Shown piece by piece: positions 44,090-51,887 of a stretch of DNA of 64,000 bases. Positions within the stretch are counted from its first letter, which is position 1. Each line of letters begins with the position of its first letter. Below the pieces are notes generated by a model, which saw only the letters and a list, made by a program, of their open reading frames with translations, ran no database searches and had not been told where the DNA came from. The DNA is from UBA5342 sp965662645 (lineage in GTDB: Bacteria; Bacteroidota; Bacteroidia; Bacteroidales; UBA5342). The stretch lies in assembly GCA_965662645.1 (NCBI GenBank), contig CBFIII010000004.1, positions 62,001 to 126,000 on the forward strand, in the 5' to 3' direction. The position numbers and the translations under genes were made by a program.

Positions 44090-44585
44090 TCTTTTTTTCT
44101 AAAATAAAATCTAAGAACGGGGGATAGTTGTTGCCAATATGGTTATAGCTTTCCCCTGTTTTTTTTAAGCCACGATGGAGGTAATAGTTATAGGCTTTGT
44201 CGTTGTTGTGTAGGACTTTTAAACACATGATTTCTAGGTGATGACTTTGTGCTTTTTCTTCTAGATATTTTAATGTTTTGCTTCCCAAACCTATGCCTTG
44301 CGTTTGGGGCATGAAATAGAGACGATGCACCATTAAGCGCGAACTGTTTTCATAATTGAGTTCGTAAGAACAATAACCTACGGGCTTTCCTGCTTTTTCA
44401 ATAATAAGATAGTTAATGTTTAGTTCTTCGGTTTGTTTTATGAGTGATGAGGTATTGTACATGACATCTATCAAATAGTACATGACGTTTTCATCCATTA
44501 ATTGGCTAAAGGTGTTTGGCCAAATGATATTCGCCATTTGTTGTATTAAAGGGAAATCATCTCTAGTCGCTTTTCTAATATTCAT
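44073..44585 (-). CDS. GNAT family N-acetyltransferase
   Basis: The protein, about 170 residues, starts MNIRKATRDDFPLIQQMANI and carries the acetyl-CoA motif region RLYFMPQTQGIGLGSKTLKY (Q-x-x-G-x-G/A as QGIGLG) and VLHNNDKAYNYYLHRGL. The substrate is not predictable. Its last 17 bases lie under the end of the Rel gene on the opposite strand, so their mRNAs are complementary at the 3' ends. Start at 44585 preferred over 44594. Confidence 0.87.
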   Translation of the reverse strand: MNIRKATRDDFPLIQQMANIIWPNTFSQLMDENVMYYLIDVMYNTSSLIKQTEELNINYLIIEKAGKPVGYCSYELNYENSSRLMVHRLYFMPQTQGIGLGSKTLKYLEEKAQSHHLEIMCLKVLHNNDKAYNYYLHRGLKKTGESYNHIGNNYPPFLDFILEKKINDAE

Positions 44586-44756
44586 CACTTGCATTTTTGA
44601 GAATTACAAAGGTACAAATTACCTTTTATAATACAAGGGCGACGTTCTGCTTTGTATTTGGATCCGTCGTTTCAATAATGCATCGTTTTTTTGTTCTAGC
44701 GATTTAGAGTTTTTGCATTCTTAATAATTTATTAAAAAGAATGCTCTATGATTTTC

Positions 44757-44855
44757 AATCCCACATTGTGGGTTTAATTCTCGTAACTTGTTGCGAATCA
44801 TAAAATATTCTTCAATTAAATGCCTCGTGGATTTACCTCGAGGTTGTTGACTTTT
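44757..44855 (+). repeat. Dispersed intergenic hairpin repeat, copy 2
   Basis: AATCCCACATTGTGGGTTTA, then the CTTGTTGCGAAT segment, and CCTCGTGGATTTACCTCGAGG as final hairpin (44823-44843). The rest of 44586-45028 holds only this copy and the following hairpin. Confidence 0.85.
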
Positions 44856-44866
44856 ACTGACCCAAT

Positions 44867-44912
44867 AAAAAAATCCCAATCATACTTATCTAGAAGTTGA
44901 TTGGGATTTTTT
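44867..44912. terminator. Rho-independent terminator hairpin
   Basis: aaaaaaatcccaatca pairs with tgattgggatttttt around a 16-base loop. With A and T tracts on both sides it can serve the minus-strand lipoprotein gene that ends at 45029. Confidence 0.75.
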
Positions 44913-45028
44913 ATGTGTTATTGCAGAGATGTTAATATCTCAGATTAAATCATAAAAAATTGGAGTGTAATGTGACTAATATTCTGGTTTAAATACCTAA
45001 GAAATAGATACTATCTGCAAAATTTTAT

Positions 45029-45784
45029 TTATTCTCCAACATTAATGCCTTCAGACAAAAGACTATAATTATTATAGGTCGATTTTACTTTAGCTGAGAT
45101 AACAATATAACTTGGTGGATTAGTTAATGTAATTGAGGCTATACCATCTTTGACCTCTAATTCCTGAAGTTTTTTATGATAATATTTTCCCTCAATGAGG
45201 TAGCCATTAAAAAACGTAGCACGTTTAGTTATTTTACCATTATTCAGTACTTTGGCATATATGGTTACCAAATTACCGTTCTTTTTGAACCACACCTTGA
45301 GCTCCATTGGATCCAACTTAACGCCTTGAGCTCCATATTCAACAGTTCCTATACCTAAGTTCCCCTCTTTATAGGGCGTCTCGGCCATCAAATTGCCCGC
45401 TTTATTATACGTTTTTTTAATCCCATTTATTTTTCCATCCTTATAATTGACCTCATAATATAATTGACCATCCGTATAAAATTTCTGATATAAGCCATTT
45501 CGTTTTGCATCCTTATAAATAGCTTTAGACGCCAGAGTATTTTGAGGGGTCTTGTAATAGGTGAGATTTTCACCATCTACAACATATTTCGTTTCTCCAT
45601 CAATGGTGACTTTCTTGGCTCTTTTTACTTTCCATAATCCACCACTGGGATAATAGGTCTTTTGAATTAAAATTGAATCGTTTTGGGGAACATCTTCCTT
45701 GCTTTGCTTAGGTTTTGCACTATTATTACAAGCTGTCATACCTATTAATAACAAAACAATAATTACTGCACTCATTTTTTTCAT
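45029..45784 (-). CDS. Lipoprotein with MORN-like (YwqK-type) repeats
   Basis: The signal peptide ends in the lipobox LIGMTAC (Cys19), so this is a lipoprotein of the inner or outer membrane. The middle has repeats of the form G-x-W/Y-K-x-Y-x-x-G-Q/N-L: YPSGGLWKVKR, RNGLYQKFYTDGQLYYEVNY, and INGIKKTYNKAGNLMAETPY, as in YwqK/MORN_2 proteins. The C-terminal 80 residues look beta-rich with no known domain. In other bacteria YwqK proteins were annotated as antitoxins, but a lipoprotein of this size is more likely a cell-surface protein. Copies of the dispersed repeat lie on both sides. Confidence 0.78.
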   Translation of the reverse strand: MKKMSAVIIVLLLIGMTACNNSAKPKQSKEDVPQNDSILIQKTYYPSGGLWKVKRAKKVTIDGETKYVVDGENLTYYKTPQNTLASKAIYKDAKRNGLYQKFYTDGQLYYEVNYKDGKINGIKKTYNKAGNLMAETPYKEGNLGIGTVEYGAQGVKLDPMELKVWFKKNGNLVTIYAKVLNNGKITKRATFFNGYLIEGKYYHKKLQELEVKDGIASITLTNPPSYIVISAKVKSTYNNYSLLSEGINVGE

Positions 45785-45807
45785 ACTTACTTCTTTTATT
45801 TATTGTT

Positions 45808-45905
45808 AATCCCACATTGTGGGTTTAATTCTCTGTAGCTTGCTGCGAATAATAAAATATTCTTTAATAAAATATTTAATGGGCTTATCCCAAGGTTATT
45901 GGTTA
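45808..45905 (+). repeat. Dispersed intergenic hairpin repeat, copy 3
   Basis: AATCCCACATTGTGGGTTTA, TAGCTTGCTGCGAATAATAA, and a variant final hairpin TGGGCTTATCCCA (45879-45891), where both arms differ from copy 2 but still pair. Confidence 0.85.
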
Positions 45906-46094
45906 TGTTTTTAACAAGGTTTGCTTTAATGTCTAGTTTTATAAACCAAAGATTAAGAATCCGAATTTAGGATAGTAATCGTTTTGTGTAAAAATATTCA
46001 CCTTGTTAGGAGTGATGGAGGTTCCGTTTTATTTTGTTGAAAGTTCTTTGCCGAGTTTACTCACATGATGTAAGTCTGCTAGGTTAATAAATCT

Positions 46095-46757
46095 TTATTG
46101 TTTTATTAATTCCTCGAAACCTATTTTATTTCTACCCAAAGTAATTTTACCTTGTTTTTCTAGCGTTTTCAGTAAGCGCGAGACCACTTCTCGTGAGGAG
46201 GTCAGTGCTCTTGCTATTTCTTCATGCGTGCCTTTGAATTTGAATTTTTTTGTGGATTTATGATAGTCCTCAAAGAAGGTTATCAGGCGTTCGTCCATTT
46301 TTTTGAAAGCAAGACTGTCTATCGTTTCTAATAGTTCATCAAAACGATCTTTGTAGGCAAACATCACAAATTGTTTCCATCCTTGGTATTTGCTTAACCA
46401 TTCGTCAAGTAAATTAACGGGTAACATCATAACATCAGCATCTTCTTCGGCTGTTGCGCTGATGTTCGATTTGCTATAGCTCATGCAGCAGGTGAGGGCC
46501 ATTGCACACACTTCACCTCTATTAAGATAGTAAAGACGCGTTTCACGTCCTTTTTCATCTTCTCGTGTGATGCGTAATATGCCATCAAGGACTAAAGGGA
46601 AGGTCTTGATGTAATTATCTCCTTGCATGAGCTTTTCTCCTTTTTCTACGCTGGCCCATGTGCCTTTCTCCGATATTTCTTCACAAAGCTCTGTTTCAAA
46701 AATAGGAAAACGTTTGTGGATGATTTCGGGACTTAGTTTGTCTGTATATATTTCCAT
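46095..46757 (-). CDS. Crp/Fnr family transcriptional regulator
   Basis: The 220-residue protein has an N-terminal cyclic-nucleotide-like barrel (VEKGEKLMQGDNYIKTFPLV) and a C-terminal winged helix with recognition helix in GTHEEIARALTSSREVVSRL. Two adjacent cysteines (ALTCCMS, residues near 116) and one at residue 25 might form a redox or metal site, but the Fnr four-Cys arrangement is absent. It is divergent from the CoA-disulfide-reductase-type gene at 47005, 247 bases away, and is likely to regulate it; no convincing dyad site was seen in the gap. Confidence 0.9.
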   Translation of the reverse strand: MEIYTDKLSPEIIHKRFPIFETELCEEISEKGTWASVEKGEKLMQGDNYIKTFPLVLDGILRITREDEKGRETRLYYLNRGEVCAMALTCCMSYSKSNISATAEEDADVMMLPVNLLDEWLSKYQGWKQFVMFAYKDRFDELLETIDSLAFKKMDERLITFFEDYHKSTKKFKFKGTHEEIARALTSSREVVSRLLKTLEKQGKITLGRNKIGFEELIKQ

Positions 46758-47004
46758 TTGAAGGAATTATGATGATTTTTTATAAAATGAAGAGTGCTGA
46801 AGTCTTGTGTTTGTTGTGACTCCTGCTTTTTTCATATGCAAACATATAAAAAATAATGATGTTATGTGATGTTAGTTACTGTTATCGTGTTCGTTCTTTT
46901 GTTTATTTGTAACAATAAAATGGGGGATACTGAAAGAAAAGCTTTTTATTGTCTTTTTGTATTGACCTTTTAGTTTTTTCGCACTAAATTAAAAAAAAAA
47001 TTAA

Positions 47005-49545
47005 ATGGGTAAAACAATTGTTATTGTAGGAGGTGTAGCCGGTGGTGCTACCACTGCAGCAAGGTTACGTCGCGTTGATGAAGATGCCAAGATCATTATG
47101 ATTGAGCGTGGTGAGAATATTTCTTATGCCAATTGTGGTTTACCCTATTATATTGGCGGTATTATCAAGGAACGCTCTAGCTTGTTGATACAGACACCTC
47201 AGAGTTTTGGACAACTTTTTAATATTGATGTCCGCATTTTTACCGAGGTGGTTTCTATTGATTCAGAAAAGAAAACGGTAGAAGTAAACAACCTAAAGGA
47301 TAAGACTTCTTATACCTTATATTACGATCAGTTGGTCTTGTCACCAGGAGCTAAACCTATTATTCCTCCTTTGCCAGGTATTCATCATAAGCACATCTTT
47401 ACTTTGCGTAATGTGGATGATACTGATAATATTAAGTCTTTTGTGGATAATAAAGAACCAAAGTCAGCCGTTGTTATTGGTGCTGGTTTTATTGGTTTAG
47501 AAATGGCTGAGAACCTTCACCATAAAGGCATTAAAGTGGATGTAGTAGAGGCCGCTTCTCAGGTCTTGAATATGTTAGATCATGAGATGTCTGCTCTCTT
47601 GCATCAGCACTTTAAAGAACAAAATGTAGGTTTGCATCTCAATAGTCGTGTGATGTCTTTCGAGGATATTGAAGGGGATCGCATAAAAATAACGCTAGAA
47701 AATGGTAAAACAATAGATACTGATTTTGTCATTCTTTCTATTGGTGTAAAACCTGATGTGGAATTAGCTAAGAAAGCAGGTCTTAAGATAGGAACTACTG
47801 GTGCTATCTGGGTGGATGGTTATTTACAGACTTCCGTAAAAGATATTTATGCGCTAGGCGATTGTATTGAATACCCACATCCTGTTTCTGGGACTCCTGT
47901 GATTACTTATTTGGCTGGACCTGCGAATAAACAAGGTCGTTTGTTGGCTAATAATATGACTTTCGGTCATCGACGTAAATACAGTGGATCACATGGAACG
48001 GCCATTGCTAAGATTTTTGATTTGACCGCTGCCATTACGGGGGCGTCAGATAAAGCTCTGGAAAAGGCTGGTGTTGAATATATCTCAACCATGATTAATG
48101 GTAATCATCATGCTGGCTATTATCCTGGTGCTATGCAGATGACCATGAAAATTAATTTTCATCCTAAAACGGGTTTGGTTTATGGTGGACAAATAGTTGG
48201 ATACAAAGGGGTAGATAAGCGTATTGATATGCTAGCTACTACCATTCAGAATAAAGGGACTATCTACGACCTTCANNNNNNNGTAGGATACAAAGGGGTA
48301 GATAAGCGTATTGATATGCTAGCTACTACCATTCAGAATAAAGGGACTATCTACGACCTTCAGGAAGTAGAGCATGCGTATGCGCCTCCATTTAATTCGG
48401 CCAAAGAGATGGTCAATCAGATTGGTTTCAATGCGCAAAATATAATGGACGGTTTCTTTAAACCTCTAACCCCTGAGATGATCATCAATAGGGATAAAGA
48501 AGATACTATTTTGGTCGATGTACGTACCAAAGATGAGGTAGCTCTGGGGACTATTGAAGGAGCGATAAATATTCCGGTGAATGACATGCGTAAGCACGTT
48601 AATGAATTGGATAAGGGAAAGGCGATATACCTTTTTTGTGGTGTAGGTATGCGTGGTTATATTGCTTCACGTGTTTTATCTCAAAATGGGTTTAAACGCA
48701 TTTATAACTTATCTGCTGGCCTTAAAGTTTATCGTGCTGTGGTAGCCGATCAGGATAACAGTATAGAAATGCCTAAGTATGCTACTCAGGTAGCTGAGGA
48801 TTCTATTTTGTATGATAAAAATATATTAGAAGTAGATGCTTGTGGTTTGCAATGTCCAGGTCCTATTATGCGCTTAAAAGAAGAAGTGGATAGTTTGGAA
48901 TTTGGCTCTCGTTTGGAAATCACAGCGAGTGATGCGGGATTTTATAATGACGTGGCTTCTTGGTGTACAGTTACTGGTAACGAACTGGTGAGTAGGAGTA
49001 AGAAAGATGGCATCATATCGGCAGTTATCGAACGTAAGAATGTTTCAAAAGAAGGTTACGCCGTAAATAGTCGTGGTGATAACAAGACAATCATCGTTTT
49101 TAATGATGATTTGGATCGTGCTTTGGCTTCTTTTGTGATTGCTAATGGTGCCTTGTCAATGGGCAAGAAAGTGACGATGTTCTTTACCTTTTGGGGCTTG
49201 AATGTGATTAAGAAAGAGAAGAAACCTAGTGTAGCAAAAGACTTTATGGGGCGTATGTTTGCTTTGATGATGCCCTCTAGTAGTAAGAAGTTGACGCTTT
49301 CTAAAATGAATATGGGAGGTATGGGATCACTGATGATGCGTCGTCGTATGAAGAGCAAAAATGTTGATTCTTTAGAGATTATGATGAAGAAAGCGCAACT
49401 CTCTGGTATTAATATGATAGCTTGTCAGATGAGTATGGACATTATGGGTGTAGATAAAGATGAATTGATGGATAATGTGAAGATTGGTGGTGTTGCTAAT
49501 TATTTGGAAGAAACAGAAATGGCTAATCTTAATTTGATGATATAA
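47005..49545 (+). CDS. CoA-disulfide reductase-like oxidoreductase fused to rhodanese, TusA and DsrE domains
   Basis: Four sulfur-handling modules lie in one chain. First is an FAD/NAD(P)H disulfide reductase (VIVGGVAGGATTAARLRR; active Cys44 in ISYANCGLPYYIGG). Second is a rhodanese (LVDVRTKDEV, catalytic Cys in LFCGVGMRGYIA). Third is TusA/SirA (DACGLQCPGPIMRLKEEV). Fourth is DsrE-like (IIVFNDDLDRALASFVIANG). CoADR-rhodanese proteins reduce CoA disulfides, persulfides or polysulfide; TusA and DsrE pass persulfide sulfur. A sulfur-relay or polysulfide-reduction role in the cytoplasm is inferred. As written it has 846 codons, but an N run flanked by an 80-bp duplication is probably an assembly artefact; the corrected length would be 817. 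A Crp/Fnr gene is divergent upstream. Confidence 0.9.
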   Translation: MGKTIVIVGGVAGGATTAARLRRVDEDAKIIMIERGENISYANCGLPYYIGGIIKERSSLLIQTPQSFGQLFNIDVRIFTEVVSIDSEKKTVEVNNLKDKTSYTLYYDQLVLSPGAKPIIPPLPGIHHKHIFTLRNVDDTDNIKSFVDNKEPKSAVVIGAGFIGLEMAENLHHKGIKVDVVEAASQVLNMLDHEMSALLHQHFKEQNVGLHLNSRVMSFEDIEGDRIKITLENGKTIDTDFVILSIGVKPDVELAKKAGLKIGTTGAIWVDGYLQTSVKDIYALGDCIEYPHPVSGTPVITYLAGPANKQGRLLANNMTFGHRRKYSGSHGTAIAKIFDLTAAITGASDKALEKAGVEYISTMINGNHHAGYYPGAMQMTMKINFHPKTGLVYGGQIVGYKGVDKRIDMLATTIQNKGTIYDLXXXVGYKGVDKRIDMLATTIQNKGTIYDLQEVEHAYAPPFNSAKEMVNQIGFNAQNIMDGFFKPLTPEMIINRDKEDTILVDVRTKDEVALGTIEGAINIPVNDMRKHVNELDKGKAIYLFCGVGMRGYIASRVLSQNGFKRIYNLSAGLKVYRAVVADQDNSIEMPKYATQVAEDSILYDKNILEVDACGLQCPGPIMRLKEEVDSLEFGSRLEITASDAGFYNDVASWCTVTGNELVSRSKKDGIISAVIERKNVSKEGYAVNSRGDNKTIIVFNDDLDRALASFVIANGALSMGKKVTMFFTFWGLNVIKKEKKPSVAKDFMGRMFALMMPSSSKKLTLSKMNMGGMGSLMMRRRMKSKNVDSLEIMMKKAQLSGINMIACQMSMDIMGVDKDELMDNVKIGGVANYLEETEMANLNLMI
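48196..48362. other. Assembly join: duplicated 80 bp flanking 7 N
   Basis: 48196-48275 and 48283-48362 are the same 80 bases with one difference, separated by NNNNNNN. Deleting one copy and the N (87 bp) restores a continuous oxidoreductase frame. It looks like overlapping contig ends placed side by side without merging. Confidence 0.85.
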
Positions 49546-49588
49546 TAACTCAGCTTGAGTTAAAGCGTATTTTAATTAGTGCGAAGTG

Positions 49589-49629
49589 AAAAGGCATCTT
49601 CTGATTGTAAAATCAGTGTGATGCCTTTT
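49589..49629 (+). terminator. Rho-independent terminator of the oxidoreductase gene
   Basis: aaaaggcatc (49589-49598) pairs with gatgcctttt (49620-49629), and an inner CTGATT/AATCAG stem extends it; a T-rich stretch follows. Confidence 0.85.
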
Positions 49630-49660
49630 CTATTTTTACGTTGAGGAATGATTTTAATAG

Positions 49661-49812
49661 TTAGGGCGACCGGGCGGGCTATCCGTTCCTACTCATAGCA
49701 CTAGTGCACTCTCTATGGCACTAGCACTTGGTGGTTCTCTAGCGTTCCACCCCCAAGTGCTAGCCGTAGAGGTGCCCTATCACTATGAGTACCACTGCTA
49801 TCCCTGTCGCGC
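49661..49812. repeat. Long nested inverted-repeat (hairpin) element
   Basis: Nested arms pair in order: GCGAC (49666-49670) with GTCGC (49806-49810), TACTCATAG (49690-49698) with CTATGAGTA (49783-49791), CTCTATGG with CCGTAGAG, and CTAGCACTTGG (49721-49731) with CCAAGTGCTAG (49753-49763). It is GC-rich against AT-rich surroundings. The open frame across it has no coding character. Confidence 0.8.
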
Positions 49813-49963
49813 TACCACACATGGCAACTGCTGTGCGGTAATCATGAGTAGCTCTATTAGAATAGAAAAAGCGATGACGAAGAATAAACAACAAAGCACG
49901 GAGTGGTTTGATTAAAAAAACGAATGAAGAGAATAACAATGCTGAGGACACTCTCTAATCAAC

Positions 49964-50200
49964 TCCACGATTACCCCACGAAGAAAACAGAATCCGTGCA
50001 TCCGTGGCTTAAAAATTCTGCGTCAGCCAACAACGACATACGTCAGCTAACAACTATCTACGAAGAAAACAGAATCCGAGCATCCGTGGCATAATAACAT
50101 GCGTCAGCCAACAACGATATGCGTCAGCCAACAACCATATACGAAGAAAAAAGTATAATCAATCCCACGATTACCCCACGAAGAAAATAGAGTCAGTGCC
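49964..50200. repeat. Block of interleaved direct repeats
   Basis: CCACGATTACCCCACGAAGA occurs at 49965 and 50165. CGAAGAAAACAGAATCCG plus GCATCCGTGGC occurs at 49979 and 50061. GCGTCAGCCAACAAC occurs at 50020, 50101 and 50121, with a variant at 50041. It fills the space up to the ppk2 stop; the remainder of 49546-50213 is the terminator and the hairpin element. Confidence 0.85.
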
Positions 50201-50213
50201 ACAAGCTTGATAA

Positions 50214-51020
50214 TTAATATTTTTCAGGTACAAAAGTCATTTCATCTAAGGGTGGTCTAACGTAACCTTTACTTTCACTACGCTTGGGTAATTCTATTTC
50301 TTCTATTGATAATTCCTTATAAGGAATCATAGAAAGTAAATGATTGATGCAGTTGAGACGAGCTGTTTTTTTATTGTCTGCATTCACCATATACCAAGGA
50401 CTTATTTTTGTGTCGGTATAAGCAAACATCTCATCTTTAGCTTTGCTATATTCTGTAAATCGAGACATTGATTCTACATCCATAGGACTCAGTTTCCATC
50501 GTTTGGTGGGGTCACTAATGCGTGCGCGAAAACGTTTTTCTTGTTCTTCTTCACTTACCGAAAACCAGTATTTTATCATTATAATGCCAGAGCGTATAAG
50601 CATACGTTCAAAATTAGGACAGGAGCGGAGAAATTCCCAATACTCATCATTGGTACAGAATCCCATAACTTTTTCTACGCCAGCACGGTTGTACCAACTA
50701 CGATCAAAAAGCACCATTTCGCCAGCTGCTGGTAAGTGGGGCACATAACGTTGAAAGTACCATTGCGATTTCTCGCGATCAGTGGGAGTGCCTAATGCAA
50801 CGATTTTACACATGCGAGGATTTAAGTTTTGTGTGATACGCTTAATCGTACCACCTTTTCCTGCGGCATCTCGCCCTTCAAAGACGACGATTACTTTAAG
50901 ACCTGTATGCTTTATCCACTCTTGCATTTTAACAAGTTCTATCTGTAATCTTTTAAGCTCTTGGTTGTAAACTTTTGACTTTATCTTATTGCTTGGTGAG
51001 GTGGTGTTATCTGTCATCAT
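50214..51020 (-). CDS. ppk2: Polyphosphate kinase 2
   Basis: PPK2 transfers phosphate between polyphosphate and nucleoside mono- or diphosphates. The 268-residue single-domain protein has the Walker A-like VVFEGRDAAGKGGTIKRI, the lid region ALGTPTDREKSQWYFQRYVP and Walker B MVLFDRSWYNRAGVE, followed by SVSEEEQEKRFRAR. The single domain with R-rich lid is the class I form (ADP/GDP phosphorylation). Starts at 51020 or the adjacent 51017. Confidence 0.93.
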   Translation of the reverse strand: MMTDNTTSPSNKIKSKVYNQELKRLQIELVKMQEWIKHTGLKVIVVFEGRDAAGKGGTIKRITQNLNPRMCKIVALGTPTDREKSQWYFQRYVPHLPAAGEMVLFDRSWYNRAGVEKVMGFCTNDEYWEFLRSCPNFERMLIRSGIIMIKYWFSVSEEEQEKRFRARISDPTKRWKLSPMDVESMSRFTEYSKAKDEMFAYTDTKISPWYMVNADNKKTARLNCINHLLSMIPYKELSIEEIELPKRSESKGYVRPPLDEMTFVPEKY

Positions 51021-51124
51021 AGTCCTGTGTATTATAAATGTATTAACCTGATTTTAAATTCGGTCACAGTTTGAATTTTATTGAACTTCGGTTATTAAAT
51101 AAACAAAATAGAAGTTATAAAGTT

Positions 51125-51225
51125 AAATCACACGTTGTGAATTTTATTTTACTAAGCTTGTTGCCAATAATGAAATATTTCTCAATTTGATAGCCCGTCT
51201 GTTTGCAGTGGGACAGATTATTTTA
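51125..51225 (+). repeat. Dispersed intergenic hairpin repeat, copy 4
   Basis: A diverged copy: AATCACACGTTGTGAATTTT, AAGCTTGTTGCCAATAATGA, then CCCGTCTGTTTGCAGTGGG (51194-51212) as final hairpin. Confidence 0.7.
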
Positions 51226-51261
51226 TTATAAAGTGTCTTTGTGTCGGGTTTTTAAAAGATA

Positions 51262-51735
51262 CTATTGTTTGTTATTTAGTGCTTTATGTTTTGTTTTTAG
51301 TTTAAAATGCCATTCCTTATCGCAATTAAAGCAATGTGTATTATATTTAAAAATTGGAACAAATAAGCGAATAAAAAGGTAGAGAAGAAGACTGGGCCAA
51401 GTAAGGATACGCTTACGCGAAATATTATCAGATTTACAATAAGGACAGTGTTCCATCTTTGTTTTATCACTAACAATAATTAATTCTGGGCGTGGTATTT
51501 TTGAATTTTCGTGGTTTTTGATGAACCCTCCTTCTTGTAATAATTTGTAGGCTTGCTGGGCATTGTCTTCTGATACTTCTAATTTTACACCTCCTATGGC
51601 TGATGATATAAAATTATTTACTTGTATGGTTAGTTCATCTTTTAACCAACATGCGATACCATGGGACATTAAAAAACCTTGTGCAAAATGTGCTTCTTGA
51701 GGAAGTGCGCTTGTATAGATTATTATTCTGTCCAT
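51262..51735 (-). CDS. DUF2007 domain protein with zinc-ribbon-like end
   Basis: Residues 1-70 match DUF2007 (putative signal-transducing domain): IIIYTSALPQEAHFAQGFLM and a GGVKLEVSEDNAQQAYKLLQ ending. Residues 93-145 carry a CPYCKSDN and CFNCDKEW pair, which would form a zinc ribbon, interrupted by a hydrophobic helix (SLLLYLFIRLFVPIF). A small membrane-associated regulatory protein is likely; nothing more specific can be said. It lies between ppk2 and topB, all on the minus strand, with gaps over 150 bases. Confidence 0.8.
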   Translation of the reverse strand: MDRIIIYTSALPQEAHFAQGFLMSHGIACWLKDELTIQVNNFISSAIGGVKLEVSEDNAQQAYKLLQEGGFIKNHENSKIPRPELIIVSDKTKMEHCPYCKSDNISRKRILTWPSLLLYLFIRLFVPIFKYNTHCFNCDKEWHFKLKTKHKALNNKQ

Positions 51736-51887
51736 ATTATAACAATGAGTGATGTGTTTGTAATCTATTGTTAGTCAGTGTTTTCTTTGTGGTCTGAATG
51801 AGCTAGAATCCCGACACCGAAATTAATATTTGTAGGGAGTTTATACGCTATTAATTAATCTACACGGTATAACTCTTAGCTCTTCTT

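Noticed and set aside
46758..47004. Crp/Fnr binding site in the divergent gap
   Set aside because: The only near-dyad (TTATTTGTAACAATAA) is imperfect and cannot be told from AT-rich background.
49715..49951. Opposite-strand frames within the hairpin element
   Set aside because: Low-complexity composition from the inverted repeat; no family resemblance and no start context.
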